Assembly (NCBI RefSeq): GCF_009363275.1 | Contig: NZ_CP045324.1 | Coordinates: 1,612,001 to 1,676,000 of the forward strand | Direction: 5' to 3' | DNA length: 64,000 nt | From: Marinobacter sp. THAF197a | GTDB taxonomy: Bacteria > Pseudomonadota > Gammaproteobacteria > Pseudomonadales > Oleiphilaceae | Part shown: piece by piece, positions 1 to 8,112 of the stretch | Numbering within the stretch: the stretch's first letter is position 1 | Layout: each line of letters starts with the position of its first letter | Notes under the pieces: generated by a model | The model's input: only the letters and a program-made list of their open reading frames with translations | Databases searched by the model: none | Told to the model about the DNA's origin: nothing | Position numbers and translations under genes: made by a program

Positions 1-923
1 TGATGAATGTGGGCAACCCGGACCGGGCCTTTGACTTCCAGGCGCTGCCCAACGAAGGTGTTGGCCTGGCTCGCCTTGAGTTCATCATCAACCGCATGAT
101 TGGTGTGCATCCAAAGGCGTTGCTGAACTACGACGGCCTGCCCCGTGATATCAAGCAAACGGTCGACAAACGTATTGCCGGCTACGCATCCCCGGTGGAT
201 TTCTACGTCGACAAGCTGGTTGAAGGTATTTCGACTCTGGCCGCAGCATTTGCGCCGAAGAAAGTGATTGTGCGGTTGTCTGATTTCAAATCCAACGAGT
301 ACGCCAACCTGATTGGTGGCACCCTGTATGAGCCGGACGAAGAAAACCCGATGCTGGGCTTCCGTGGCGCATCGCGTTATATCTCCGAAACTTTCCGCGA
401 CTGTTTCGAGCTGGAGTGCCGGGCGCTCAAGAAAGTCCGTAACGACATGGGCCTGACCAACGTTGAGGTAATGGTACCGTTCGTGCGCACCGTGGGCGAG
501 GCCGAACAGGTGGTTAATCTGCTGGCGGAGAATGGCCTCAAGCGTGGCGACAATGGCCTGCGGGTTATCATGATGTGTGAGCTGCCGGCCAACGCGATTC
601 TGGCTGAACAGTTCCTGGAGCACTTTGACGGTTTCTCAATCGGCTCCAACGATTTGACGCAGCTGACTCTGGGCCTCGACCGGGATTCCGGTATCATTGC
701 GCATCTGTTTGACGAGCGGAATGATGCCGTCAAAGCCCTGTTGTCCAACGCTATCCAGGCCTGTAAAAAGGCTGGGAAGTACATCGGCATCTGCGGTCAG
801 GGCCCGTCTGATCATCCGGACCTGGCCAAGTGGCTGATGGACGAGGGTATCGATACGGTATCCCTGAACCCGGATTCCGTGCTGGATACCTGGTTCTTCC
901 TGGCTGACGAGAAGATTGACTGA
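1..923 (+). CDS. ppsA: phosphoenolpyruvate synthase, C-terminal part (5' end outside window)
   Basis: This is the last roughly 307 residues of PEP synthase, which converts pyruvate and ATP to PEP, AMP and phosphate in gluconeogenesis. The reading frame is open to the left edge, so the start lies outside the window. The visible part is the PEP/pyruvate-binding barrel. It has the typical NEGVGLARLEFI stretch near its beginning, the GSNDLTQLTLGLDRDSG segment, and the active-site cysteine in GICGQGPSD close to the C-terminus. The enzyme family is usually about 790 residues, so about 60% is missing. It lies 48 bp upstream of rraA on the same strand and could be cotranscribed with it. With glcB and acnB further along, it fits growth on C2 or fatty-acid substrates. 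Confidence 0.95.
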   Translation, partial: MNVGNPDRAFDFQALPNEGVGLARLEFIINRMIGVHPKALLNYDGLPRDIKQTVDKRIAGYASPVDFYVDKLVEGISTLAAAFAPKKVIVRLSDFKSNEYANLIGGTLYEPDEENPMLGFRGASRYISETFRDCFELECRALKKVRNDMGLTNVEVMVPFVRTVGEAEQVVNLLAENGLKRGDNGLRVIMMCELPANAILAEQFLEHFDGFSIGSNDLTQLTLGLDRDSGIIAHLFDERNDAVKALLSNAIQACKKAGKYIGICGQGPSDHPDLAKWLMDEGIDTVSLNPDSVLDTWFFLADEKID

Positions 924-971
924 GCGCGAATATTTCGGAAAAGCTAACATTTCGGAAAAGGAGAGTAGCAG

Positions 972-1451
972 GTGAGCAAGATCATTACGCCGGATCTGTG
1001 CGACGAGTTTCCGGAAGTACAGGTGGTTGAGCCTGGCTTCAACAATTACGGTGGTGTGCGCCAGTTTGGCGGCGAAATCGTTACCGTGAAGTGCTTTGAA
1101 GACAACTCCGTGGTCAAGGAGCAGGTGGGCCTGCCGGGCAACGGTCGGGTAATGGTGGTAGACGGTGGTGCGTCCAAGCGCAATGCGTTGCTGGGCGACA
1201 TGCTGGCCGAGAAAGCCGCAGAGAATGGCTGGGCCGGTCTGGTAATTTACGGCTGCATCCGGGATGTGGACGAAATTGGCCAGACCCACCTGGGTGTTCA
1301 GGCGCTGGGTACGGTTCCCCGGAAGACTGAAAAGCGTGGTATTGGTGACCTGAACATTCCGGTTACCTTCCACGGCGTGACCTTCCATCCGGGGCACTAC
1401 GTGTATGCCGATAACAATGGCATCATCGTATCCGAGAAACCCCTGGTTTGA
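972..1451 (+). CDS. rraA: RraA family protein, putative inhibitor of RNase E
   Basis: A 159-residue protein of the RraA/MenG-like fold. In E. coli RraA binds RNase E and reduces its cleavage activity. Key family segments are visible: VDGGASKRNALLG around residues 63-75 and GCIRDVDEI around 94-102. Length matches the family (about 160). The start is GTG at 972, preceded by a good AAGGAG ribosome-binding site about 9 bases upstream. A strong intrinsic terminator follows the stop. The probable target gene, rne, lies only about 3 kb downstream on the other strand. Some relatives are HMG/CHA aldolases, so the RNase E role is inferred from length and family resemblance rather than proven. Confidence 0.9.
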   Translation: MSKIITPDLCDEFPEVQVVEPGFNNYGGVRQFGGEIVTVKCFEDNSVVKEQVGLPGNGRVMVVDGGASKRNALLGDMLAEKAAENGWAGLVIYGCIRDVDEIGQTHLGVQALGTVPRKTEKRGIGDLNIPVTFHGVTFHPGHYVYADNNGIIVSEKPLV

Positions 1452-1479
1452 CCCGGGGTTGCCCTGTAGTAATACAAAG

Positions 1480-1506
1480 CGGCGGCCTTCTGGCCGCCGT
1501 TTTTTA
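1480..1506 (+). terminator. intrinsic terminator after rraA
   Basis: A perfect GC-rich stem (CGGCGGCC paired with GGCCGCCG, loop of four) is followed by a run of six T. It ends the ppsA-rraA direction. It abuts the stop codon of the convergent PilZ gene, so the T-run overlaps that gene's last codon. Confidence 0.9.
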
Positions 1507-1794
1507 TTGGGTAACTTCTGTGATGTTGACGCCGATCAGATAACCTTCGCCCTCTGGCTCGCAACGAATGACCTCACACACGGTCTCCAGCGGGGGTAGC
1601 TGGTTATCTGCGCCTTCCAGGCGGGTTCTGAGTTCACTGCCCACGGCGACAGCCTCGTCAATGAACAGCTGCATGCCCGCGGCGCTCAGGTCCCGGCAGA
1701 TGCCGGTGAATGTATCGCCCCTGGCATTGGTGATTTCAATGCGGCTGTTTACCTGCATCCGGTGAAAGTCACGTTTTTCCGAGTAATCTTTCAT
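1504..1794 (-). CDS. PilZ domain protein (putative c-di-GMP binding)
   Basis: A 96-residue single-domain protein. The two c-di-GMP-binding signatures of PilZ are present: RDFHR at residues 8-12 (RxxxR) and DLSAAG at 35-40 (D/NxSxxG). The rest is the expected six-stranded barrel, ending near residue 95, with no extra domain or membrane segment. It is probably a cytoplasmic adaptor that responds to the second messenger. It lies 5 bp downstream of the SH3-domain gene on the same strand, so the two are likely one operon linking signalling to the envelope. It is not the divergent type IV pilus PilZ that often follows tmk and holB. The partner protein is unknown. Confidence 0.88.
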   Translation of the reverse strand: MKDYSEKRDFHRMQVNSRIEITNARGDTFTGICRDLSAAGMQLFIDEAVAVGSELRTRLEGADNQLPPLETVCEVIRCEPEGEGYLIGVNITEVTQ

Positions 1795-1799
1795 GGCAT

Positions 1800-2468
1800 T
1801 TAGGCCCAGTTGTCGGTTTTTCTTGTTGGTTTGAGCATCGGAATGAGCAGGGCCAGCAGAACACCGCCAAGCACCAGGCCGGCGCCTAGCAGCATGAAAT
1901 CGGAATCCTTGCTGGCTTCAAGCCGTTCATTCTCTGCCGTCAGTACTTCCAGATCGTTACGCAGTTTCTGATTCTCTTCGCGCAGCTCCCGGTTGCGTCG
2001 CTCCAGGTTGATGGAGTCCGCCGCGATATTCTTGATGCGGGTGAGTTCTTCCTGAAGTTCACCAGCGCGGTTGGAAAGGCTGCTTTCGGCGTTCTGCAGG
2101 TTGTCACGTTCTTCCGTAACCTCTGACAACTGCTCGCGGACATTCGTGAGCTCTGAGCGCGCCTGCTCCAGTTGCTGGGTGGCGCGTCGTAACCGGTCAG
2201 CGGCAATCGGCTGGTTGCTGAGATACTGGCTTGAAACCCAGCCTTCAGTGCCTTTGGGCGTTCTCACCTTGGTGTAACCATCGCCGACTTCCAACACCTC
2301 CAGCGGTGTGCCGCTGGGAACCGCGTTTTCAATAATCCGGAACTGGGAACCGGCTCCGGATCGAACGGGCAGGTAGAGCTTGTCGTCAACCCATACGGTA
2401 CGGGCTTGAGCGACGGAAACCGAAGCGATGATAAGCAAAAGGCTGAGAAGAAGACGGAGCGATGTCAC
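1800..2468 (-). CDS. SH3 domain envelope protein with coiled coil and C-terminal membrane anchor (YgiM type)
   Basis: A 222-residue exported protein. Residues 1-22 form a signal peptide ending in AQA. Residues about 23-86 form a bacterial SH3 domain (RTVWVDDKLYLPVRSG through GWVSSQYLS). About 92-190 is a long charged coiled coil, and about 195-213 is a hydrophobic helix (LLGAGLVLGGVLLALLIPML) followed by basic residues. This order matches the YgiM/TIGR04211 type. Bacterial SH3 domains often bind peptidoglycan, so a role at the inner-membrane/cell-wall interface is plausible but unproven. Translation begins at GTG. It precedes the PilZ gene by 5 bp, implying cotranscription. Confidence 0.85.
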   Translation of the reverse strand: MTSLRLLLSLLLIIASVSVAQARTVWVDDKLYLPVRSGAGSQFRIIENAVPSGTPLEVLEVGDGYTKVRTPKGTEGWVSSQYLSNQPIAADRLRRATQQLEQARSELTNVREQLSEVTEERDNLQNAESSLSNRAGELQEELTRIKNIAADSINLERRNRELREENQKLRNDLEVLTAENERLEASKDSDFMLLGAGLVLGGVLLALLIPMLKPTRKTDNWA

Positions 2469-2602
2469 GGGTTACGTTCCCTGGTATGGTCTATTGACGG
2501 TCATTCAAACACGCAATTCTGTCACACAGTGACGGGTATTCAAGCAATCGCGGGTTACAATCCGCTCATGCAGTGCTGTTGTCTGGTTACGCTGTCACCA
2601 GC

Positions 2603-2902
2603 TCAGGGCAGCACAACCTTGTAGGGCTTGACGGACACGGATTGATACACCCCTGCTTCAATGTACGGGTCGGCATCCGCCCACGCCTGAGCCTGTTCCA
2701 GTGATTCAAACTCGGCGATGACCAGGCTGCCGCTGAACCCGGCTTCGCCCGGGTCCGGGGAGTCGATGGCCGGGTGGGGGCCGGCTACCAGCAAACGCCC
2801 CTCGGCTTTCAGTGCTTCCAGCCTTGCAACATGAGCCGGGCGGGCGGTCATCCGAAGGGCCAGGCTGTTGGGGACATCTTCGCTGATAATGGCGTAATAC
2901 AT
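2603..2902 (-). CDS. yciI: YciI-like protein
   Basis: A 99-residue protein of the YciI family, a dimeric alpha-beta fold of about 98 residues with a conserved His/Asp pair whose reaction is unsettled. The start chosen is ATG at 2902 (MYYAIISEDVPNS), which matches the family's beginning and has a GGAGC ribosome-binding site. A longer reading from 2959 adds 19 residues unlike the family. Visible family features are RPAHVARL near residue 20, GPHPAIDSPDPGEAGFSGS in the middle, and the DPYIEAGVYQSVSVKPYK ending. It is divergent from the PHP-domain nuclease gene, with an 87 bp spacer between them. Confidence 0.9.
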   Translation of the reverse strand: MYYAIISEDVPNSLALRMTARPAHVARLEALKAEGRLLVAGPHPAIDSPDPGEAGFSGSLVIAEFESLEQAQAWADADPYIEAGVYQSVSVKPYKVVLP

Positions 2903-2989
2903 GGGTGCTCCGGTACAAATCTCGGTTTGGTTAGGGCCGGATAGCCAACACTGGTACACTGGCGGCTATCGCCCAGTTCAGGACTGTTT

Positions 2990-3856
2990 GTGACTATACC
3001 TCAAGACCCGAAACCGTGCATTGATCTGCATTGCCATAGCACCGCATCCGATGGCGCGTTAACGCCGGAAGACCTGGTTGCCCGGGCGTCAGAGCAGGGT
3101 GTAAGCCATCTTGCACTGACCGACCATGACACCATTGCTGGTCTCGCTCAGGCCCGCGCCCGGGGGCAGGAACTGGGGCTGTCACTGATTAGCGGTGTTG
3201 AGCTGTCTTGTGTCTGGCGCAGCCACACCATTCATGTGGTCGGCCTGGACTTCGATGAAGCGGATCCGGCGTTTCTGAAAGCACTGGCGCGGCAGAATGA
3301 CAACCGATGGCAGCGGGCGCGGTCGATTGCCGATAAGCTGGCTCGTCTGAAGGTTGACGGGTTGTTGGAGAAAGCGACAGCCCTGGCCGGGGGTGATGTA
3401 CCCGGGCGACCACATTTTGCCCAGGTTCTGGTGGAAGCAGAGGTGGTGCCAAAGACGGCCCATGCGTTCAAACGCCACCTTGGCTCAGGTAAGCCCGGTG
3501 ATGTGAAGGCCTGCTGGCCCGAATTATCTGAAGTGGTGCAATGGATCACGGATGCTGGCGGCATCGCTGTGCTTGCGCATCCCCGAAAATACCGGCTGAC
3601 GGCAACCCGCCTGCGTGAACTGACAGCGGATTTTCGCCGGGCTGGTGGTCGGGCCATTGAGGTATCGGTATCCGGGCAGTCCAGTGGCGATCTCGGTTTT
3701 GTAGCAGAGCTGGCAAGGCGGGAGCAGTTGCTGGCTTCTCAGGGCAGCGATTTTCATTTTCCCGGCGCGCCCTGGTGCGAGCTGGGCCGTATCATGAAAA
3801 TGCCAGAGGGGCTGGAGCCCGTCTGGCATCATTTCAGGCAACCGGTGAACGCTTAG
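2990..3856 (+). CDS. yciV: PHP-domain phosphoesterase, RNase AM (YciV/TrpH) family
   Basis: A 288-residue protein with the metal-binding PHP signatures DLHCHSTASDG (residues 12-22), LTDHDT (43-48), GVELS, AHPRKY and a C-terminal GSDFH. E. coli YciV, now called RNase AM, is a manganese-dependent 5'-to-3' exonuclease that acts on short RNAs and 5' rRNA ends. Length and motif order agree with that family. Translation starts at GTG 2990. Its 3' end overlaps the convergent UPF0149 gene by 4 bp. Together with rraA and rne it makes this corner of the window rich in RNA-decay functions. The exact substrate in this organism is inferred. Confidence 0.88.
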   Translation: MTIPQDPKPCIDLHCHSTASDGALTPEDLVARASEQGVSHLALTDHDTIAGLAQARARGQELGLSLISGVELSCVWRSHTIHVVGLDFDEADPAFLKALARQNDNRWQRARSIADKLARLKVDGLLEKATALAGGDVPGRPHFAQVLVEAEVVPKTAHAFKRHLGSGKPGDVKACWPELSEVVQWITDAGGIAVLAHPRKYRLTATRLRELTADFRRAGGRAIEVSVSGQSSGDLGFVAELARREQLLASQGSDFHFPGAPWCELGRIMKMPEGLEPVWHHFRQPVNA

Positions 3857-4395
3857 TCCGGTGCGTGGAACAGCAGGTAGAGGTCCGTCAGTGAATCCGG
3901 AATGGCTTCCGCCATGCGGCCTGATAACTTCTCATCGTTACGCACGTTCTGGAAGTCCTCGTCCTCGAACAGGCCAGACAGGGTAAGCATCGGCACCATC
4001 AGGTCTGCGACGTCTTCCTCGCTGGCGGCATCGAGCCAGGCCTCTTCATTTTCCAGGAAGGTATCAACAAACCCGGCGCACCAGTTTTCCAGTGCGTTCA
4101 TGGGGTCGCCGTCTTCCGGTTCCGGCAGTTCCAGCGGCTGGCCCATGTCCAGGGCGTGGGCCATATCAGAAGCCAACACCTTCACACAGTGCGCGAAGAC
4201 CTCCGGTACCTTGCCGTTTGGCAGGGTGTCTGCGCCGGTGGCGAGGCGGAAGAGATCTTCCGCCTCCAGGCTGACCGGGCCGATAACGCTGGCACACACC
4301 ACGCCGTGGAATCCGAAGAAATCCAGGGCTTCATCTCCCCAGGGCTCAGCGAACAGTATGTCTTCCAGCGCCTCGATATCCGAATTGGTCAGCAT
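3853..4395 (-). CDS. UPF0149 (YgfB/YecA) family protein
   Basis: A 180-residue acidic, mostly helical protein. The phrases LEDILFAEPWGDEALDFFGFHG, ENWCAGFVDTFLENEEAW and LYLLFHAPD resemble the UPF0149 family, in which short members (YgfB) lack the C-terminal SEC-C zinc motif found in YecA. No SEC-C cysteine cluster is present here, so it is of the short kind. Biochemical role is unknown in this protein. It lies 2 bp downstream of rne on the same strand, so it is probably the second gene of an rne operon. Confidence 0.8.
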   Translation of the reverse strand: MLTNSDIEALEDILFAEPWGDEALDFFGFHGVVCASVIGPVSLEAEDLFRLATGADTLPNGKVPEVFAHCVKVLASDMAHALDMGQPLELPEPEDGDPMNALENWCAGFVDTFLENEEAWLDAASEEDVADLMVPMLTLSGLFEDEDFQNVRNDEKLSGRMAEAIPDSLTDLYLLFHAPD

Positions 4396-4397
4396 AT

Positions 4398-7300
4398 TCA
4401 GTTACTCCCGGCCTTCTTGGCTTCGGCGGCCGCACGCTGGCGCTTACGGACCTCACGTGGGTCATTGTATGCACGGCCCGGAGTGACCGGAACGTCTGGC
4501 ATTTCGTCCTGTGCGGGGGCGTTCTGCGCATCGTCGGCTTTTACTTCTGCCTTGGGCTCTGCGTCAGTCTTAGCCTCAGCTTCCGGTTCTGCCTTGTCAG
4601 CCTTGGCCTTGGGCTCGGGGCTCTCTGGCTGGGCTTTTGGCTCTTCGCTCCTGGGCTTCTCGGTGGTTTCAGTCTGTTCCGACTTTTCAGCCTTCAGAGC
4701 ATCCGCCGTTTCGCTATTTTCTGCCTTGCTTTCGGTCTTTGAAGCTTCTGTCGCTTCAGCAGGCTTGCTCTCGGACTTCGGCGTTGCTTCCGGCTTGTCA
4801 GTTGCCTCTGTTGCTTTTGCTTCGCTGTCGGTCTTGGTGGCCGGCGCTTCAGCATTGGCGCTATCTGCAGCCTTGTCTGCGGCTTTCGGTTTGCGCTGAC
4901 GGTTTGCCGGGCGAGCCTTGCGGGGTTCCCTGGGCTCCTTGTCCTTCTCGGCGTTACCGGATTCAGGCGCGTCAGCCGGCTTCGCGGCGTCAGCCTTGGC
5001 GTCGGTTGTTTCGCTCGCCTTCTGGCCGTCAACCTGGTTGCCTTGCTCTGCCGGCTGGGCAGGTTGTTCGGCTTTCTCTTCCGGCACCTTGTCGGCTTTC
5101 GGCTGTTCCTGCTTGTCAGCCTTGGGTGTCTCCACCGTGGCCTTGTCTTCGGCGGCAGCGCTCTTCGGTGCTTCAACCTTCTTGGGCTGTTCAACCGGTT
5201 GCTGGGCTGGCTGTTGCTTCGCCTCTTCCTTACCGGTCTCTACGCCTTTCTCGGGCTGAGTGTCCTTCTGGTGCCTTTCGCTCCGTTCTGCCTTGCGAGC
5301 GGCCGGTGTGCTGGCCGGAGACTCGGCAGGTGAGCCGTCGCGATTACGCTGGCGGCGCGGCTTACGACGCTTGTCGTCGCCACCTTGCTTGTTCTCGGCC
5401 TGGGCTTTTTGGCCATCCTGCGGCTCGCGGTTGTCTTTCTGGTCTTTTGCGTCGCGCTGAGGACGATTGCGGTTCTGGTTGCGACCCTGTGAATCCTTGC
5501 GGTTATCCCGACGGTTCTCACCGCCCTTGTTATCGGTACCACGGTTATCGCCACCCTTGTCCTGCGGCCCTGAGCGATTCTGGGCGGCACGGGACTGGTC
5601 TTCGTTGCGGTTGCCGCGATTACGGTTGCGGTTGTCATCGGCGCGGTTTGGCTGGCCACCCTGTCGGCGGTCGTTGCCGGTGCGATTGCCACCCTGGCGC
5701 TGGTCGTCACGGGCTACCCTTGATTTACGACGGTCCTGGCGGCCCTGATTGCGACGGTCTCCGGCGCGGTCACGGTTGCCGGCGGCTTGTTTGGTGTCGG
5801 TTTGCTCCTGCTCGCCGCGGAAGAAACAGGCGATTTTCTTGCCGAGCTTGCGGAACAGGCCTTCCTCCGGCTCCGCTGGTTCAGCGGCGGCCTGGGGGGC
5901 TGTCGGGGCAGGGGCTGTGGGGCGGATGGCCTTCACGGCAGCCTGCTCACGAACCGGCTTTTCGGTGGTCGTTACTTCGGCGCTTTCTTCTTCCCGCTCG
6001 TTGTATTCCTGGGCAACCTGATGGCTGGCAATGTGCTCAGGGGTTGCTTCATCCTGACGCAGGCGGATGATCTCGAAGTGCGGTGTTTCCATATTTGGCA
6101 CCGGGGCAACCACCACGGAAACGCCCTGGCGTGCCTCGATGTCGGCCAACTGCTTGCGTTTTTCGTTCAGCAGGAAGGTAGCCACGGACACCGGCACGAT
6201 GGCGCGGACTTCGGCGGTCTTTTCCTTGGACGATTCTTCGTAGATCAGTCGCATGATGCTCAGGGCCAGGGATTCAATACCCCGGATGGTGCCCTGGCCT
6301 TCACAGCGAGGGCACACTTCGCTGCGTGTTTCACCCAAAGATGGGCGCAGGCGTTGACGGGACATTTCCAGCAGGCCGAAACGGGAAATCTTGCCGACCT
6401 GAACGCGGGCCCGGTCGATTTCCAGGGCTTCACGCATTTTCTGCTCGACTTCGCGCTGGTGCTTGGCCGGGGTCATGTCGATGAAATCGATAACGATCAA
6501 CCCGCCCATGTCTCGCAGGCGCAGCTGGCGGGCGATTTCTTCTGCCGCTTCCAGGTTGGTCTGCAGGGCAGTCTCCTCAATGTCGTGGCCTTTGGTGGCG
6601 CGGGAGGAGTTGATATCAATGGAGACCAGTGCTTCGGTGGGGTCGATCACAATGGAGCCGCCAGAGGGCAACTTCACTTCCCGCTGGAACGCGGTTTCGA
6701 TCTGGCCTTCGATCTGATACCGGCTGAACAGGGGAATCTCATCCTTGTAAAGCTTGATCTTGTTCTCGAAGGTGGGCATTACGGCGCGTACAAAACTGAG
6801 TACGTCTTCGTAAACGCCGTCAGCGTCGATCAGGACTTCGCCGATGTCCTGGCGGAGGTAGTCACGAACCGCCCGGATGATAACGTTGCTTTCCTGGTGA
6901 ATCAGGAAGGGCGCCTTGCGCTCCCCGGCGGCCTGGGTGATGGCTTCCCAGAACTGCACCAGGTAATCAAGATCCCACTGGAGCTCTTCGGTGGTGCGGC
7001 CAATACCGGCAGTACGCACGATGATTCCCATGGACTTGGGAACCTGTACGCCGTTCATGGCGTCTTTCAGCTGCGCCCGGTCATCGCCTTCAATGCGACG
7101 GGAAATGCCACCGGCGCGGGGGTTGTTGGGCATCAGCACCAGGTAGCGACCGGCCAGAGAGATAAAGGTGGTCAGGGCTGCGCCCTTGTTGCCACGCTCT
7201 TCTTTATCAACCTGCACGATGACTTCCTGTCCTTCAGACAGAACATCCTTGATGTTGATTTTGCCTTCGATCTGGCCGGGAGACTTCTTGAAGTACTCTT

Positions 7301-7523
7301 TGGAGATTTCTTTCAGCGGGAGGAAGCCGTGGCGCTCTGCGCCAAAGTCGACGAACGCCGCTTCAAGGCTGGGTTCTACGCGGGTGATACGACCTTTGTA
7401 AATGTTGGCTTTTTTCTGTTCACGGGTGCTGGATTCGATATCCAGGTCAAAAAGCCGTTGGCCGTCTACCAGAGCTACGCGCAACTCTTCAGGGTGAGTT
7501 GCATTGATCAGCATTCTTTTCAT
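4398..7523 (-). CDS. rne: ribonuclease E
   Basis: A 1041-residue endoribonuclease E that initiates mRNA decay and rRNA/tRNA processing and scaffolds the degradosome. Order of parts: S1 RNA-binding domain (about 39-119); DNase I-like catalytic domain with DINSSRATKG near 303 and VIDFIDM near 346 supplying the metal-binding aspartates; zinc link CPRCEG near 404-407; then a very long low-complexity half. The disordered half begins with a predicted amphipathic membrane-binding helix (GLFRKLGKKIACFFRG, about 555-570), continues with Arg/Asn/Gln/Gly-rich RNA-binding stretches, and then a Lys/Glu/Ala/Pro-rich tract. It closes with a conserved-looking PGRAYNDPREVRKRQR segment. Length is close to the E. 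coli enzyme (1061). A long leader precedes it, and a weak AGGA lies 13 bases from the ATG. Confidence 0.97.
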   Translation of the reverse strand: MKRMLINATHPEELRVALVDGQRLFDLDIESSTREQKKANIYKGRITRVEPSLEAAFVDFGAERHGFLPLKEISKEYFKKSPGQIEGKINIKDVLSEGQEVIVQVDKEERGNKGAALTTFISLAGRYLVLMPNNPRAGGISRRIEGDDRAQLKDAMNGVQVPKSMGIIVRTAGIGRTTEELQWDLDYLVQFWEAITQAAGERKAPFLIHQESNVIIRAVRDYLRQDIGEVLIDADGVYEDVLSFVRAVMPTFENKIKLYKDEIPLFSRYQIEGQIETAFQREVKLPSGGSIVIDPTEALVSIDINSSRATKGHDIEETALQTNLEAAEEIARQLRLRDMGGLIVIDFIDMTPAKHQREVEQKMREALEIDRARVQVGKISRFGLLEMSRQRLRPSLGETRSEVCPRCEGQGTIRGIESLALSIMRLIYEESSKEKTAEVRAIVPVSVATFLLNEKRKQLADIEARQGVSVVVAPVPNMETPHFEIIRLRQDEATPEHIASHQVAQEYNEREEESAEVTTTEKPVREQAAVKAIRPTAPAPTAPQAAAEPAEPEEGLFRKLGKKIACFFRGEQEQTDTKQAAGNRDRAGDRRNQGRQDRRKSRVARDDQRQGGNRTGNDRRQGGQPNRADDNRNRNRGNRNEDQSRAAQNRSGPQDKGGDNRGTDNKGGENRRDNRKDSQGRNQNRNRPQRDAKDQKDNREPQDGQKAQAENKQGGDDKRRKPRRQRNRDGSPAESPASTPAARKAERSERHQKDTQPEKGVETGKEEAKQQPAQQPVEQPKKVEAPKSAAAEDKATVETPKADKQEQPKADKVPEEKAEQPAQPAEQGNQVDGQKASETTDAKADAAKPADAPESGNAEKDKEPREPRKARPANRQRKPKAADKAADSANAEAPATKTDSEAKATEATDKPEATPKSESKPAEATEASKTESKAENSETADALKAEKSEQTETTEKPRSEEPKAQPESPEPKAKADKAEPEAEAKTDAEPKAEVKADDAQNAPAQDEMPDVPVTPGRAYNDPREVRKRQRAAAEAKKAGSN

Positions 7524-7750
7524 GGAAAGAAAGGGTTCCTGTCGTTTGTTAGTGACAGAAAACCGGGAGCGTTCGCATCAGCGAAGCGGGATGTGCGTGC
7601 CGCGGGCCCGTTACAGCAGGGCGGCCGGCGGCCAGACGGATCAAACCCTTATGGGTTGCGATCCTGTAAGTCTGAGACCACCGCCGACAATCCGCCTGCC
7701 TGACAGCAGGGAGAGGTCGAATAGGGTGAATGTCTGTTGACGCATAATAT
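7524..7750 (-). promoter_or_regulatory. rne promoter and long 5' leader (putative)
   Basis: The gap between divergent rne and rluC is 589 bp. Reading toward rne, a TATTAT -10-like hexamer lies at 7744-7749 with a weak TTTGTG-like -35 at 16 bp. Transcription from there would give a leader of roughly 210 nt with several GC-rich hairpins. In enterobacteria the rne leader mediates feedback control by RNase E itself, so a structured leader is expected here too. The promoter is assigned by eye only. Confidence 0.4.
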
Positions 7751-7844
7751 CCGTTTTCAGGTTCACACAAACTCCTGGGTCTCACGTCGTATTGGTTTGC
7801 TGGACGGCCCGGGTTTGCATGGTAGTGATTCTTCGCGATGTCGC

Positions 7845-7868
7845 CCGACGGTTTTCCGGTCGGTTTTT
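7845..7868 (+). terminator. terminator-like hairpin in the rne-rluC spacer
   Basis: CCGAC pairs with GTCGG, with two further inner G-C pairs, and five T follow directly. It points rightward, although no coding gene lies to its left on that strand before rne's divergent start. It could end a short unannotated transcript starting near 7755, or be fortuitous. The rest of the 589 bp spacer contains no coding sequence that I can support. Confidence 0.35.
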
Positions 7869-7960
7869 CCTCTCCCGGAGCAGGTCGCAGCCTCTCTGGG
7901 TCTGCCCTGTGGTCCGGGAGTTTGTTTCACGCCGGGCCCGGTAATGATTGGGCTTCGGCG

Positions 7961-7989
7961 TTCAATCTCTTAATCAGTGTCGGTATACT
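7961..7989 (+). promoter_or_regulatory. putative rluC promoter
   Basis: TATACT at 7984-7989 is a good -10. The -35 (TTCAAT, 7961-7966) is weak but sits at the ideal 17 bp distance. The transcript would carry about 117 nt before the rluC ATG. Confidence 0.4.
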
Positions 7990-8112
7990 GCTGCCGCTCC
8001 GGCTTCTGACCAGAGTTCGTCAGGCCGTAGACAAACGGCAGAGCACGCCGGAATATAACAGTAAAGCGGTGTTCGTTCAATCCCGCGTTTATCACCCAGG
8101 AAAAGGTATCCC

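Noticed and set aside
1504..1794. Identification as the type IV pilus protein PilZ
   Set aside because: It has the intact RxxxR and DxSxxG c-di-GMP motifs that the pilus-type PilZ usually lacks, and it is not next to holB.
5787..7703. A 638-codon open frame on the plus strand opposite rne
   Set aside because: It lies wholly antisense to the RNase E gene, has no recognisable domain, and is explained by codon bias of rne in a GC-rich genome.
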